Of a stretch of 64,000 nt of DNA, positions 1-8,367 are shown piece after piece (position 1 is the stretch's first letter; each line of letters opens with the position of its first letter). Origin of the DNA: Corynebacterium tuberculostearicum (lineage in GTDB: Bacteria > Actinomycetota > Actinomycetes > Mycobacteriales > Mycobacteriaceae). A program made the position numbers and the translations under genes. The notes beneath the pieces were generated by a model. That model made no database searches, was not told the origin of the DNA, and saw nothing but the letters and a program-made list of their open reading frames with translations. The stretch spans positions 434,001 through 498,000 of the forward strand of contig NZ_CP069791.1 in NCBI RefSeq assembly GCF_016894265.1. The letters run 5' to 3'.

Positions 1-1691
1 TCGGCGCCTTCTACCTCGAACTTCTCCTCCTTTCCCTGCAGGTCAATGCCCTTATCGGCGCAGTAGTTCTTGAAAGCCACCACGGCGATGCCCAGGCCAC
101 CGAGGTCACCGATATTCTCGCCCAGGGTGAAGCTGCCGTTGACACCGGTGGAGTCGATGCCAGCCTCCTTGAGCACCGTCGGTACCTGTCCATTGAATTG
201 CTCCACCAGCTTGGCGGTGAGCTTGTCAAAGGCCGCGCGGTCCTCCTCGGACCACCAGGAGTTCAGGTTGCCCTGGCCATCAAATTGCGAGCCCTGGTCA
301 TCAAAGCCATGTCCAATCTCGTGGCCGATGACGGCACCGATGGCGCCGAAGTTTTCTGCGGCATCAGCATCCGGGTTATAAAACGGCGGGCGCAGGATGG
401 CGGCCGGGAAGGTGATGTCATTGACCACCGGGTTATAGAAGGCGTTGACCGTCTGCGGGGTGGTTACCCATTCATCGCGGTCGGCCGGCTTGCCAATCTT
501 GGCCAGCTCAAAGTCATGGGAGAACGCGGAACCGGCGCGGGCATTGGCCAGCAGGTCCGCGCCCTTGCCAGAGACCTCGAGGCCAGAGTAATCGCGCCAG
601 GAATCCGGGAAGCCAATCTTGGCCTTGAACTGGGATAGCTTTTCCAGCGCGCGCTCGCGGGTGGCCGGCGTCATCCACTCCAGCTGGGAAATGCGCTCAC
701 GGTAGGCGGCGATGAGGTAGTCCACCAGCTCATCCATCTCGCGCTTGGAAGAGGCCGGGAAGTGCTTATCCACAAATACCTGGCCAATCTCTTCGCCCAC
801 GAGGGACTCGGCCAAGCCCACGGCGCGCTTCCAGCGGTCGCGCTGCTGGGTAGCGCCGGAGAGCTTGGTGCCATAGAACTCGAAGTTCTTCGCGCCTACC
901 TCCTCCGGCAACATAGCCGCGCGGGAGCGCAGGATGTGCCAGGTGGCCCATAGCTGCCAATCGGCCATGCGCGCGGTGGTAAAGAGGCTCTCGAAGTGCT
1001 CGAGGTAGGACGGCATCATATTGACCACGCGGTGCTCTGGCAGGTTGCCGCCGGAGAGCAGAGCGCGGGTCATGGTGGGCAGCTCGCTAAATTCGCAGGG
1101 GTTATAGGTCTTAACCGCATCGCGGGTGGAGACCACGTCCCAATGACCAGCGGCCAGCTCCTTTTCCAAGGCAACGATGCGATGGGCGGCCACCTCGGCG
1201 CCCAGGCCAAAGAGGCGGGCTGGGTCGAGGAATTCCAGCATCTCGGCCACATGCTTTTCATAGGCGGCGAGAGTTTCGGCGTGGGCTTCCTCGCGGTAAT
1301 AAGCCTCATCCGGCAGGCCCAAGCCGGATTGGATGACATAAGCAATGGCATCCTCGGAACCGGAGTCCTTGGACACCCAGAAGGTCACCGGGGAGCCAAC
1401 GCCGGTGCGCTCCAGCTCACCCAGGCGCTGCGCCAGTTCCTCGGGGTCGGCCGCGCTCAGGCGGTCCAGATCCGCGTCCAATGGAGCCATGCCGGCCGAG
1501 TTGACCCCCTCGGTATCCATAAAGGAGGCATAGAGCTTGCCCGGGCGGCCGGTGTCCTTGTCCACGATCTCGTGCACGAGTTCCTCCGCCTCATCGCGCA
1601 GCGCGTGGAAGGTGCCATCCACGCCGCGATCATCGGGAATGACGTGGCTTTCCAGCCAGGGTCCATTGACTAGTTGATAAAGATCTTTCAT
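1..1691 (-). CDS. pepO: M13-family zinc metallopeptidase (PepO/neprilysin-like), truncated at window edge
   Basis: Neprilysin-type endopeptidase that cleaves oligopeptides. The frame is open from an ATG at 1691 to the window edge (about 563 residues of a usual 640-660). Seen directly: the substrate-binding motif NAFYNP near residue 416, the zinc motif HEIGH at 457-461, and the third zinc ligand Glu525 in GENIGDLGG. There is no signal peptide (it begins MKDLYQLVNG), so the enzyme is probably cytoplasmic, as for other bacterial PepO proteins. It is divergent from the gene at 1734, with 42 bases between the two starts. The only missing part is the C-terminus, which lies outside the window. Confidence 0.93.
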   Translation of the reverse strand, partial: MKDLYQLVNGPWLESHVIPDDRGVDGTFHALRDEAEELVHEIVDKDTGRPGKLYASFMDTEGVNSAGMAPLDADLDRLSAADPEELAQRLGELERTGVGSPVTFWVSKDSGSEDAIAYVIQSGLGLPDEAYYREEAHAETLAAYEKHVAEMLEFLDPARLFGLGAEVAAHRIVALEKELAAGHWDVVSTRDAVKTYNPCEFSELPTMTRALLSGGNLPEHRVVNMMPSYLEHFESLFTTARMADWQLWATWHILRSRAAMLPEEVGAKNFEFYGTKLSGATQQRDRWKRAVGLAESLVGEEIGQVFVDKHFPASSKREMDELVDYLIAAYRERISQLEWMTPATRERALEKLSQFKAKIGFPDSWRDYSGLEVSGKGADLLANARAGSAFSHDFELAKIGKPADRDEWVTTPQTVNAFYNPVVNDITFPAAILRPPFYNPDADAAENFGAIGAVIGHEIGHGFDDQGSQFDGQGNLNSWWSEEDRAAFDKLTAKLVEQFNGQVPTVLKEAGIDSTGVNGSFTLGENIGDLGGLGIAVVAFKNYCADKGIDLQGKEEKFEVEGA

Positions 1692-1733
1692 GCTTGCCAC
1701 TCTAGGTCAAAGCAGCAAGATAAGGTGTGGGCT

Positions 1734-2315
1734 ATGGAATTTTATCGCTTTCCTCCAGCGCATCCGCGGCGCCTTTTCCTCGCCGTCATTGCGTTCGTGG
1801 CGGTGGTTCTCGCTTTGCCCACAATTGTGCAGGCGGCGCTGGTGGATTCCTCCGCGGACGTCGAGCAGGTCACCCTGACCGAGCCCAGCCAGGATTGGGA
1901 GATTGACGTTGCCGATCTCTACTGCGAGCGCGATTATGAATCCCTCGCCAGCATCGGCTGGACCTGCGGTGATGTCAGTGTGCAAGCCACCCTTACCGAG
2001 GATGCCAAGGACGATGCCACCACCTTGCGCCGCATGGTCCGCGCCCTAACCATGGCTTCCCTGCCGGCCGACGCCCCCACCTTTGACGGCACGAATGGAG
2101 CGCTCCTGCTTGCCGACGCCCCCTCCTCCACCGCCGCCCTCTCCCTCGACGGCACCGGCGAGGACGAAAACAAGGATTGGGTGGTCACCGTGACCGGCAA
2201 GGGCGATCAGGCCCGGGCCACCACCTCCCGCATCTGGCATGCCTTCGGCCAAGAGGATCTGCCCGCTGCGGCCGATGCAGAATTCGCTGACTTCTCCGGG
2301 GAGTTGATGTTCTAG
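1734..2315 (+). CDS. small membrane-anchored protein with Cys pair, partner of PrsW (copy 1)
   Basis: Unrecognised 193-aa protein. Residues 14-35 form one hydrophobic segment after a short basic N-terminus, so the rest should be outside the membrane. The external part has Cys64 and Cys78 (C-x13-C, ending W-x-C) and a later helix with RRMVRA at 99-104. The protein at 56158 has the same order of features, and both sit directly before a prsW gene, so I treat them as paralogues. Here the stop codon directly abuts the PrsW start. TAAGGT at 1721-1726 sits 7 bases before the ATG, consistent with a leaderless transcript. A longer frame opens at 1674 but has nothing to recommend it. Role unknown; a PrsW partner or substrate is inference. 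Confidence 0.8.
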   Translation: MEFYRFPPAHPRRLFLAVIAFVAVVLALPTIVQAALVDSSADVEQVTLTEPSQDWEIDVADLYCERDYESLASIGWTCGDVSVQATLTEDAKDDATTLRRMVRALTMASLPADAPTFDGTNGALLLADAPSSTAALSLDGTGEDENKDWVVTVTGKGDQARATTSRIWHAFGQEDLPAAADAEFADFSGELMF

Positions 2316-3167
2316 ATGTCTAAGCTCTTTCGCACCACGCTGTGGATCCTGTCCGGCATTGGCCTCATCGCGTTCTTTTTCCAGACGCTGAGCACATTTT
2401 TGATCTCTCCCCTGATGGGCCTGCTCAGCCTGCTCATCGCCGCCGTTCTCGTGGCGCTGGTCATCTTCTTGCTGCAGCGCAGCCCCATGTGGGCCCGCCC
2501 GGCGCGCCTGTGGGCCCTACTGGCTTTCCTTTGGGGCGGCGGGGTGGCCGTAGCCCTAGCGCTTATCAGCTCCGGTCCTGTCATGCAGCTTGCCATCGAC
2601 ACCGGCTGGGTGGATGCCATGATGTCCTGGAGCGGCGCCTACCCAGAGGAAATCTCCAAGGCTACCGGCGTTATCTTCGTGCTCATGTCCTTCCGCCAGC
2701 TCAACCGCCCGTGGCATGGCTGGATGGTGGGCGCAGTGGTGGGCCTAGGCTTCGAGGCCTGCGAAAACATCCTCTACGGCGCCATGGGCGCGACCATGCA
2801 CCCCGATAGCGATATTCAGGGCCTATTTGAGATGTGGGGCCTGCGGCTTATCGCCGGCCCTGGCCTACACGTCTTGCTCACCGCGCTGGCCGGCTGGGGC
2901 ATCGGCTGGGCGCTCTATGCCGCCGCCAAACCGCTGTGGTGGCGTATCGGCGTCTTTCTCGGCTGCCTCGCCGCCGCTTTCCTCCTGCACTTTTGCTGGA
3001 ACTACATGCACGATTCCGAGGTGGCCGCCATCATCCAGGCCGTCACGGTAGCGCTTATCCTCTACCCGCTGAGCATATGGCTGGTGCTGCGCGGCAATAA
3101 GCTCGCCAAGGCCGATGAGAGTTATAGCCACAGCACTGCCGACGACGCCCTCGCCTACATCCGCTAG
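2316..3167 (+). CDS. PrsW-family intramembrane metalloprotease (copy 1)
   Basis: Polytopic membrane protein of 283 aa with the PrsW signatures in order: EEISK at residues 111-115, GFEACEN around 145-151, a membrane helix with GPGLH, and a late helix with LLHFCWNY. Family knowledge: PrsW of Bacillus subtilis cuts the anti-sigma factor RsiW inside or next to the membrane; many actinobacterial members have no known substrate. The ATG follows the stop of the upstream anchored-protein gene with no spacing, so translation is very likely coupled. A second copy of the same two-gene module lies at 56158-57389. Transcription probably ends at the hairpin at 3188-3240. Confidence 0.88.
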   Translation: MSKLFRTTLWILSGIGLIAFFFQTLSTFLISPLMGLLSLLIAAVLVALVIFLLQRSPMWARPARLWALLAFLWGGGVAVALALISSGPVMQLAIDTGWVDAMMSWSGAYPEEISKATGVIFVLMSFRQLNRPWHGWMVGAVVGLGFEACENILYGAMGATMHPDSDIQGLFEMWGLRLIAGPGLHVLLTALAGWGIGWALYAAAKPLWWRIGVFLGCLAAAFLLHFCWNYMHDSEVAAIIQAVTVALILYPLSIWLVLRGNKLAKADESYSHSTADDALAYIR

Positions 3168-3187
3168 AGCCGCCGACCACTCTGCAC

Positions 3188-3240
3188 AACAAGCACGTTT
3201 CGCCCTTTTCATGCTCCGTGAGAGACGAAACGTGCTTGTT
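3188..3240. terminator. bidirectional hairpin between convergent genes
   Basis: A perfect 15-bp inverted repeat (3188-3202 and 3226-3240, AACAAGCACGTTTCG and its complement) with a 23-base loop lies between the convergent prsW gene and the serine hydrolase gene. It is suitably placed to stop transcription from both sides. Confidence 0.65.
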
Positions 3241-3267
3241 CTGCATTTTCTCGAGCCTCTAAAAGCC

Positions 3268-4125
3268 CTAGTTGCACACGCGCATCGGCGTTACCTGCGC
3301 CAGTGCTCGATTAGCGCTCGCGCAAGCCTGGCGCTCGTAGTTCGCTGCCGTGCGGGTGGCATCTCGTACAGCCTGTCGCGCTGGGCCTTGCAGGTGCAGA
3401 TCGTGCTCGATACGAGCTCCAATGGCCTCGCTCGAACCGCCGGGGATTGCGCCTGGGGCATTATGTACGGCGCGGGTGACGTCAGCGGTATGGGTGGCCG
3501 CATCACCATAGGTATTGGCGGCTACGGTAAATCCAGGGGCGGTGGATACCGAGGCATGGATGCGGCGATTGTCTGACCAGCCAAACTTGGTACCGATAAC
3601 CCCTGGAATCCGGGAGGTGCCAAAGTCTTGCCGGTAGCCATCGGCAGCCACAGGAGCGGCAGTAGCCATGCCGGTCCTGATGGGTGTGGCAACGGGATCG
3701 TGCTGGATACGCGAGGTAAACCGCGCTACATCCTCGGTGGAGGTGGTCGTTGTCCCCCAGTAGCCGGTGTAGTGCGTTTCGCGCAGGCCAAACTCGTGGA
3801 TGATGCTGGGGATGGCCTGCGGGTAGCGGCGGTCCAAGTCGGTAGCCACGTTGTCATCGCTCACACGAATCATATGCTCCACGCGGGCTTTATCGGCCGG
3901 CGCACCGTATTTTAGGACCCAATAGCCCAAGTAGAGCTTGCTCAAAGACAGCGCGGGGCGAGACTCATGGGAATTAGCGGTGGACACCGTGGCCCCAGAA
4001 TCGTGCCGGACGGTGATTTGGGTGCGCGCGGGCACAGCGTGCGGGTCGAGAGTGACAGCCTGGGCGGCGGGGATGGTAACGAGGGAGAGTGCGGTAACCA
4101 AGGAGCCTACCGCCAGCTTTTTCAT
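3268..4125 (-). CDS. secreted serine hydrolase of the beta-lactamase/PBP-like fold
   Basis: Exported protein of 285 aa. The start at 4125 is chosen because it gives a clean signal peptide (MKKLAVG, hydrophobic core, then PAAQA for cleavage); the frame stays open upstream but only into the neighbouring SMR gene. The mature part has the three motifs of penicillin-recognising serine enzymes: SxxK as LSLSK, an SDN-like VSDDN and a KTG-like TKFG. This supports the beta-lactamase/DD-peptidase fold. Substrate unknown; members are common as uncharacterised secreted proteins in corynebacteria. It is followed by the 3188-3240 hairpin. Confidence 0.72.
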   Translation of the reverse strand: MKKLAVGSLVTALSLVTIPAAQAVTLDPHAVPARTQITVRHDSGATVSTANSHESRPALSLSKLYLGYWVLKYGAPADKARVEHMIRVSDDNVATDLDRRYPQAIPSIIHEFGLRETHYTGYWGTTTTSTEDVARFTSRIQHDPVATPIRTGMATAAPVAADGYRQDFGTSRIPGVIGTKFGWSDNRRIHASVSTAPGFTVAANTYGDAATHTADVTRAVHNAPGAIPGGSSEAIGARIEHDLHLQGPARQAVRDATRTAANYERQACASANRALAQVTPMRVCN

Positions 4126-4154
4126 CAGAAAATATCCTAGCGCCACCGTGGGTA

Positions 4155-4472
4155 TTACGCACCGGCTTCTACGAGCAGGACTCCCCCGACAATGAGCACC
4201 ACGCCGAGGGATTTCAGCCAGGTAAATGGCTCCTTGAACAGGAGGTAGGAGGCGATGGCGGTCAAAGCAACACCGGTGGCAGCCCAAATGCCGTAGGCCA
4301 CACCCAGATCCATGCCGGCCTTGAGCACGAGCGCCAAGAAGCCGTAGGCAGAGACATAGCACAGGGCAACGAGCGCCACCCAGAAACGGCGGCCGGTTAC
4401 CGCGGACATGCGCAGGCACAGCGTGCCTGTGACCTCAATGGCGGTGGCGAGGAAAAGGAGGAACCAGATCAT
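4155..4472 (-). CDS. SMR-family small multidrug transporter (second of pair)
   Basis: 105-aa protein with four predicted membrane helices and the SMR signature, including the proton/drug-coupling Glu14 in ATAIEVTGT. Its ATG overlaps the stop of the upstream SMR gene in an ATGA junction (4469-4472). Such tandem SMR pairs often form obligate heterodimers (EbrAB or YkkCD type) for cationic drug efflux; heterodimerisation here is inferred from gene order. Confidence 0.9.
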   Translation of the reverse strand: MIWFLLFLATAIEVTGTLCLRMSAVTGRRFWVALVALCYVSAYGFLALVLKAGMDLGVAYGIWAATGVALTAIASYLLFKEPFTWLKSLGVVLIVGGVLLVEAGA

Positions 4473-4828
4473 TGCGGCGCCACCTCCACGGTGCGGTCGT
4501 GATCCTTGTCCGACTTAGCGCCCATTTCCACGCAGAATACGCCGCCCATGATGAGCGCAATGCCGGCGAGCTTTACGGCGCCGAGCGGCTCGCCAAATAG
4601 CGCGGCGGAAAGCAGCGCAGTGGAAATGACCCCGCCGGATGCCCAGAGACCGTAGGCCACGCCCACGTTGACGCCTTCTTGCATCACGCGGTGCAGCAGC
4701 ACGAAGGCAAGGATGAAGCAGAGGGCGGCCACGCCGTAGATCCAGAAATGGTCCACGGCGTATTTCAGCGCGACAGTGCCCACGACTTCGCTGGCAATCG
4801 CGAGAAAAAGAATGACCCAGGCCCTCAC
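4469..4828 (-). CDS. SMR-family small multidrug transporter (first of pair)
   Basis: 119-aa SMR protein with four helices and the conserved glutamate in LAIASEVVGT, plus a charged C-terminal tail of about 15 residues. It overlaps the ATL gene upstream (ATGA, 4825-4828) and the second SMR gene downstream, so the three genes form one tightly coupled operon. The longer tail distinguishes it from its partner, a common asymmetry in paired SMR proteins. Confidence 0.9.
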   Translation of the reverse strand: MRAWVILFLAIASEVVGTVALKYAVDHFWIYGVAALCFILAFVLLHRVMQEGVNVGVAYGLWASGGVISTALLSAALFGEPLGAVKLAGIALIMGGVFCVEMGAKSDKDHDRTVEVAPQ

Positions 4829-5136
4829 TCCATCAACTCCTGTAATTCGCGGGCGTCGATTCCGTGCTCGTGCATTTTAACGCGGCCATTGGCGTGCGCG
4901 ATGGCCTCGAGATCCCACAATTCTGCGGCACGGGCGGGATCGTGGGAGGCACCATCGGCGCGGACCACGCGCCACCAAGCGGTAGTGGCACCGCCGCCGT
5001 GGCGTTTCAGTACGGTGCCGACGTTGCGCGCACCGCAGCCGGCCACCTTAGCCACCTCGCCATAGGAAGTGACGTTGCCGGGTGGGATTACGGCAACGAC
5101 CGCTAATACGCGCTTGACCAGTGGCGATTCACTCAT
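4825..5136 (-). CDS. alkyltransferase-like (ATL) DNA-repair protein
   Basis: 103-aa protein matching the DNA-binding domain of O6-alkylguanine-DNA methyltransferases (IPPGNVTSYGEVAKVAGC, then RNVGTVLKRHGG). At the active-site position, where MGMT has PCHRV with the acceptor cysteine, the sequence reads WWRVV, so it cannot accept an alkyl group. That is the mark of ATL proteins, which bind alkylated guanines and hand them to nucleotide excision repair. It heads the SMR efflux pair with overlapping ends. Confidence 0.88.
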   Translation of the reverse strand: MSESPLVKRVLAVVAVIPPGNVTSYGEVAKVAGCGARNVGTVLKRHGGGATTAWWRVVRADGASHDPARAAELWDLEAIAHANGRVKMHEHGIDARELQELME

Positions 5137-5141
5137 TGCAA

Positions 5142-5969
5142 TTATTGCGGGTCGAGGCCCAGCACATCATCCGACTCGGTGGGCTCTTCTTCGGGGGCGT
5201 CTTCGACCTCGGTGAGGGTTATGGTTGCACCGGTGGAATCGGCTAAAAGGCACATGCGGCCGAAGGGCGAATCCCATGGTTCGCGGATGATCTCGCCGCC
5301 TAGTTCCACGGTCTTCTTCGCAGCGGCGTCGATATCGCGCACGCCCAGGTAGGTCTGCCAGAAGCTCGGGACCTGCGGCGGGAACTGGCCCTCGGCGTTC
5401 CACAGGCCAGCAAAGGGCGCACCGTCTTCTTCCGCGGTAGCGTAAATGAAGTTCTCATCCTCGGACTGCATGGCGCGAATTTCCCAGTTGAAAAGCTCGC
5501 CATAAAAATCCATCGCGTTCTGGAAGCCCGAGGTAGCGGTGAGCTCGTGCCAGACCGGGGTGCCGGGCTCGCCGGCGGCCACGAAGTGCTCTGGGCCGGC
5601 GGGTTGGATGAGGCCGAACATGCCCCCGGCGGCGTCGACAAGCAGGGCCATGTGCCCCAGCTGCACCTGCTGCGGCTCCACGAGGATGCGCCCGCCGAGG
5701 TTCTGCGCGTGCTGGCAATCGCCCGCGATGTCCTTGGACAGGAAGTAGGTCACCCACGTATCCGGCATGGGGGCCTCCTCCGGCTGCGGGATCAGACCGG
5801 CGATGGGCAGGCCCTGCAGGCGCGCCATCTGGTAGGGATTGTCTTCGCCGGACTCGGCGGAGATTTCCCATCCCAGCACCTGCTCGTAGAAGTGCGCGGA
5901 CTTGCGCGGGTCCGAGGTGGTCAGGTCGATCCAGTAGGGCATGCCCACTTCAGCTTCGAATGCTGGCAT
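5142..5969 (-). CDS. VOC-family protein with two glyoxalase-like domains
   Basis: 275-aa protein made of two tandem vicinal-oxygen-chelate domains, each with the family pattern WxxLTTSDxxxSxxFYxxVLGW (first) and WHELTATSGFQNAMDFYGELFNW (second). Two-domain proteins of this kind are frequent in actinobacteria and are annotated as glyoxalase or bleomycin-resistance-like; no substrate can be assigned. The acidic C-terminal tail is rich in Asp/Glu. Its ATG follows the stop of the S4 gene directly at 5969/5970, and 5 bases separate it from the ATL gene, so it lies in the same transcription unit. Confidence 0.88.
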   Translation of the reverse strand: MPAFEAEVGMPYWIDLTTSDPRKSAHFYEQVLGWEISAESGEDNPYQMARLQGLPIAGLIPQPEEAPMPDTWVTYFLSKDIAGDCQHAQNLGGRILVEPQQVQLGHMALLVDAAGGMFGLIQPAGPEHFVAAGEPGTPVWHELTATSGFQNAMDFYGELFNWEIRAMQSEDENFIYATAEEDGAPFAGLWNAEGQFPPQVPSFWQTYLGVRDIDAAAKKTVELGGEIIREPWDSPFGRMCLLADSTGATITLTEVEDAPEEEPTESDDVLGLDPQ

Positions 5970-6254
5970 CTACATATTCCTCCACTTTTCCGGATCAAAG
6001 TCATCGTCGGCCGTGGCTTCATCAAAGTAATCATCGTCATCGTCCGGCTCGCCCACGCGCGCGCAGGCGTCCTCGATGCACACCTCATCGCCTGGGTGGA
6101 GCATGGCGCCCCGGCGCGTTTCAGGCTCGCCATTGACCGTAACTACGCCTTCTGCGATGAGCTCTTTAGCCTCGCCGCCGGTAGCCACCAAGCTGGCCAG
6201 CTTGATGAACTGGCCCAATTTGATGGAGTCGCCGTTGATAGGAATGTCTAGCAT
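5970..6254 (-). CDS. S4-domain RNA-binding protein
   Basis: 94-aa protein with a single S4 RNA-binding fold (IKLGQFIKLASLVATGGEAK, then EGVVTVNGEPETRRG and GDEV), of the YaaA/YlmH-like small type, followed by a very acidic tail (DDDDDYFDEATADDD). The start at 6254 gives the conserved length; an upstream extension would only add low-quality sequence overlapping the esterase gene. It is translationally coupled to the VOC gene (adjacent stop and start). Likely binds structured RNA or the ribosome. Confidence 0.85.
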   Translation of the reverse strand: MLDIPINGDSIKLGQFIKLASLVATGGEAKELIAEGVVTVNGEPETRRGAMLHPGDEVCIEDACARVGEPDDDDDYFDEATADDDFDPEKWRNM

Positions 6255-6289
6255 GCCGCCCAGCTTACCCAGCCCGCGCGCTGCGCCTA

Positions 6290-7225
6290 CTACGGGTGGG
6301 CGATATGGAAGAAATCCAGGACCGTATCGGTGGTCCACTCCGCTTTCACCAAACCGGAATGGTCCGTGGCCCCGCCATTCCACGTGTGCGTGCCACCGTG
6401 GATGGTGTACTGCTCGGTGCGCGCATCACATACCCGCCAGGTGAAGTGCTCCACTGCTTCTTTCCGACGCCGCTTTGGAAACGGATTGCACCCATTCTCC
6501 CTCGCGATTCCGCGTAGCGATTGCTTCACCGAGCGGTAGTGCGCGCCGTGCTGGTGCCCGCCACCGTATTTCATAAGCACGTCGTCCGTGCCGTGAATAT
6601 CGAGGTAATCGGTAGGCTCGCTGGCGCAGTCCTTTTCCACGCGGTCATACTTGGCCGCCGAAACCGTGGCCACCGCATCGAATAGGCCCGGCCGCTTGCA
6701 CGTCATCGCGCGAGCGAATCCGCCGCCATTGGAAAAGCCCACGCCATAGGTGGTGTCCGTGGCGGGATAATGGCGCCGGACGAAATCAATCGTGTCATCC
6801 ACGTACTTGAGGTCATCTTCCAAGCTGGTTACCGCATAGGGTGCCGGTGCCCACGCCTTGCCCGCACCTTGGACAAAGACGGTAATGGCATCGCCCTGGG
6901 ATAAGTCGGTGCCTTTGAACATGTTGCCGGCGTCCATCTCATAGCCGTGCATCGCCACGACCACGGGCAGGCGGTGGTGCTTATCCGCATTAAACGGCAC
7001 GTGGACTACAAAACTGCGATGATTTTGTAGGTTAATGATCTGGTAGCGGCCATTAGCCGTTGTGCCTTGGTCCGGCAGCGTGGTGATATAGCCATCGGCC
7101 GCGCCGTGCGATTCATTCGGCACGCTGCCCGGCCGCGGCGGTTCTTCCTCGCACCCCGCCATGAGCCCGGCGGCCGCGCATAACCCAGCGCATAGAGCCA
7201 GTGTTTTCTTGCCTACCTTAGTCAC
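6290..7225 (-). CDS. lipoprotein esterase, PHB-depolymerase/LpqC-like
   Basis: 311-aa alpha/beta hydrolase of the polyhydroxybutyrate-depolymerase/feruloyl-esterase type. The N-terminus is a lipoprotein signal peptide with lipobox LMAGC, so it should be anchored to the outer face of the membrane. The catalytic serine is in GFSNGGG; an Asp in the IHGTDD stretch and a late His in TDHSG complete a plausible triad. The mycobacterial counterpart is LpqC. Natural substrate unknown. Its start overlaps the end of the YbjQ gene by 8 bases. Confidence 0.83.
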   Translation of the reverse strand: MTKVGKKTLALCAGLCAAAGLMAGCEEEPPRPGSVPNESHGAADGYITTLPDQGTTANGRYQIINLQNHRSFVVHVPFNADKHHRLPVVVAMHGYEMDAGNMFKGTDLSQGDAITVFVQGAGKAWAPAPYAVTSLEDDLKYVDDTIDFVRRHYPATDTTYGVGFSNGGGFARAMTCKRPGLFDAVATVSAAKYDRVEKDCASEPTDYLDIHGTDDVLMKYGGGHQHGAHYRSVKQSLRGIARENGCNPFPKRRRKEAVEHFTWRVCDARTEQYTIHGGTHTWNGGATDHSGLVKAEWTTDTVLDFFHIAHP

Positions 7226-7547
7226 GGGCGCGCAGCTTCACCGCCGTGCCGGTGGCCGTGACCATCAGCATGTCATTCGAGGTGCCCATGGGCGAATAAT
7301 CAAAGGCGATGCCCACCACGCCATCGGCCCCGAGCTCCTGTCCGCGGCGCCACAACTCATCGAGTGCCGCCTCGCGTGCCTTGATGGCTTCGCTTTCGTA
7401 TCCAGCGGAGCGCCCACCGGTGATATTGCGGAGGGATGCCCCGAAATCCTTCAGCATATTAATACCGATGACGGTCTCTCCGGCGATAATGCGGATATAG
7501 TCCGTAATCTCATAACCATCAACGGTGTTAGTAGTGGTAAAAATCAT
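7218..7547 (-). CDS. YbjQ/UPF0145-family protein
   Basis: 109-aa protein that closely follows the YbjQ (UPF0145) family: TTNTVDGYEI near the N-terminus, GGRSxxYE in the middle and GADGVVGIAFDY towards the end. The family is a compact homo-oligomer called a putative heavy-metal-binding domain; its cellular role is not established. It overlaps the esterase gene by 8 bases and begins 9 bases after the LysE gene ends, so the three may be cotranscribed. Confidence 0.88.
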   Translation of the reverse strand: MIFTTTNTVDGYEITDYIRIIAGETVIGINMLKDFGASLRNITGGRSAGYESEAIKAREAALDELWRRGQELGADGVVGIAFDYSPMGTSNDMLMVTATGTAVKLRARD

Positions 7548-7556
7548 GGACCCAGA

Positions 7557-8231
7557 TTACATGGCTATAAGGCCACGCACTCCTTCAAAAAGGATGATGA
7601 TGCCCAGCAGCAGGAAGACCACGCCACTGACAATATCCACCCACGCGGAATTCTTGGCCATCCACTTCGATACCGCGCGGGTACTCAAAGCCACGCCTAC
7701 AAAGAGCACGAGGCTTTCCAAAATCAATACGGCACCCACCATGAGATTGGCGCCAATGCCCATGCCGGGATCAATGAAATTGGCAAAGATAGCGCCGAAG
7801 AAAATGACCACCTTGGGGTTCGAGAGATCGCAGATGAATCCCATGCGATAGGCGGTGGCCGCCTTGATAATGCCGTCCGGCGTAAACCCGCGCGGCTGCG
7901 GGGCGCGGGTTTCGGTGCCCACTACGGTTGCGGGTGCGCGGCGCTCCTTAATGCCACCGGTAATGGCGGTATAGGCCATCCACAGCAGGTAACAACCACC
8001 GAGAACCTGCAGCGCCACGAGGATGCCAGGGTGCGCGGAAATCAGAGCGGATAGCCCCGCCAAGGAGGCCACGGTCCAAATGGTAAGGCCGGTGGTACTA
8101 CCAAGCGCCGCCCATACGGCTGCGCGCGTAGAACGCGCACCTAAGCGAATGATTTGCACTACGTCTGGGCCCGGCGAGGCCATCGCCGCGAACCACACGC
8201 CCATTAAGGTCACCAGGGCGCTAATAGCCAC
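7557..8231 (-). CDS. LysE/RhtB-family amino-acid exporter
   Basis: 224-aa membrane protein with about six helices and the family signature MASPGPDVVQIIRLG near the N-terminus, plus SNPKVVIFFGAIFANFI in the middle. Members export lysine, arginine, homoserine, threonine or related molecules; the substrate cannot be told from sequence. A decayed relative with the same SNPKALVFFGALFAQFI segment lies immediately upstream at 8368-8963, suggesting an old tandem duplication or replacement. Confidence 0.88.
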   Translation of the reverse strand: MAISALVTLMGVWFAAMASPGPDVVQIIRLGARSTRAAVWAALGSTTGLTIWTVASLAGLSALISAHPGILVALQVLGGCYLLWMAYTAITGGIKERRAPATVVGTETRAPQPRGFTPDGIIKAATAYRMGFICDLSNPKVVIFFGAIFANFIDPGMGIGANLMVGAVLILESLVLFVGVALSTRAVSKWMAKNSAWVDIVSGVVFLLLGIIILFEGVRGLIAM

Positions 8232-8367
8232 CTAACACCTCCATACTCGCATGCGATTGGATTAACACATGCCACTATAAGAACCCTCTCACCTGCAGCG
8301 AAACAGGTAAGTTCTGTGATTTAGGTAGCTCCTATATCAACTCTTTTATAGAAATCCGCCACCTGTA

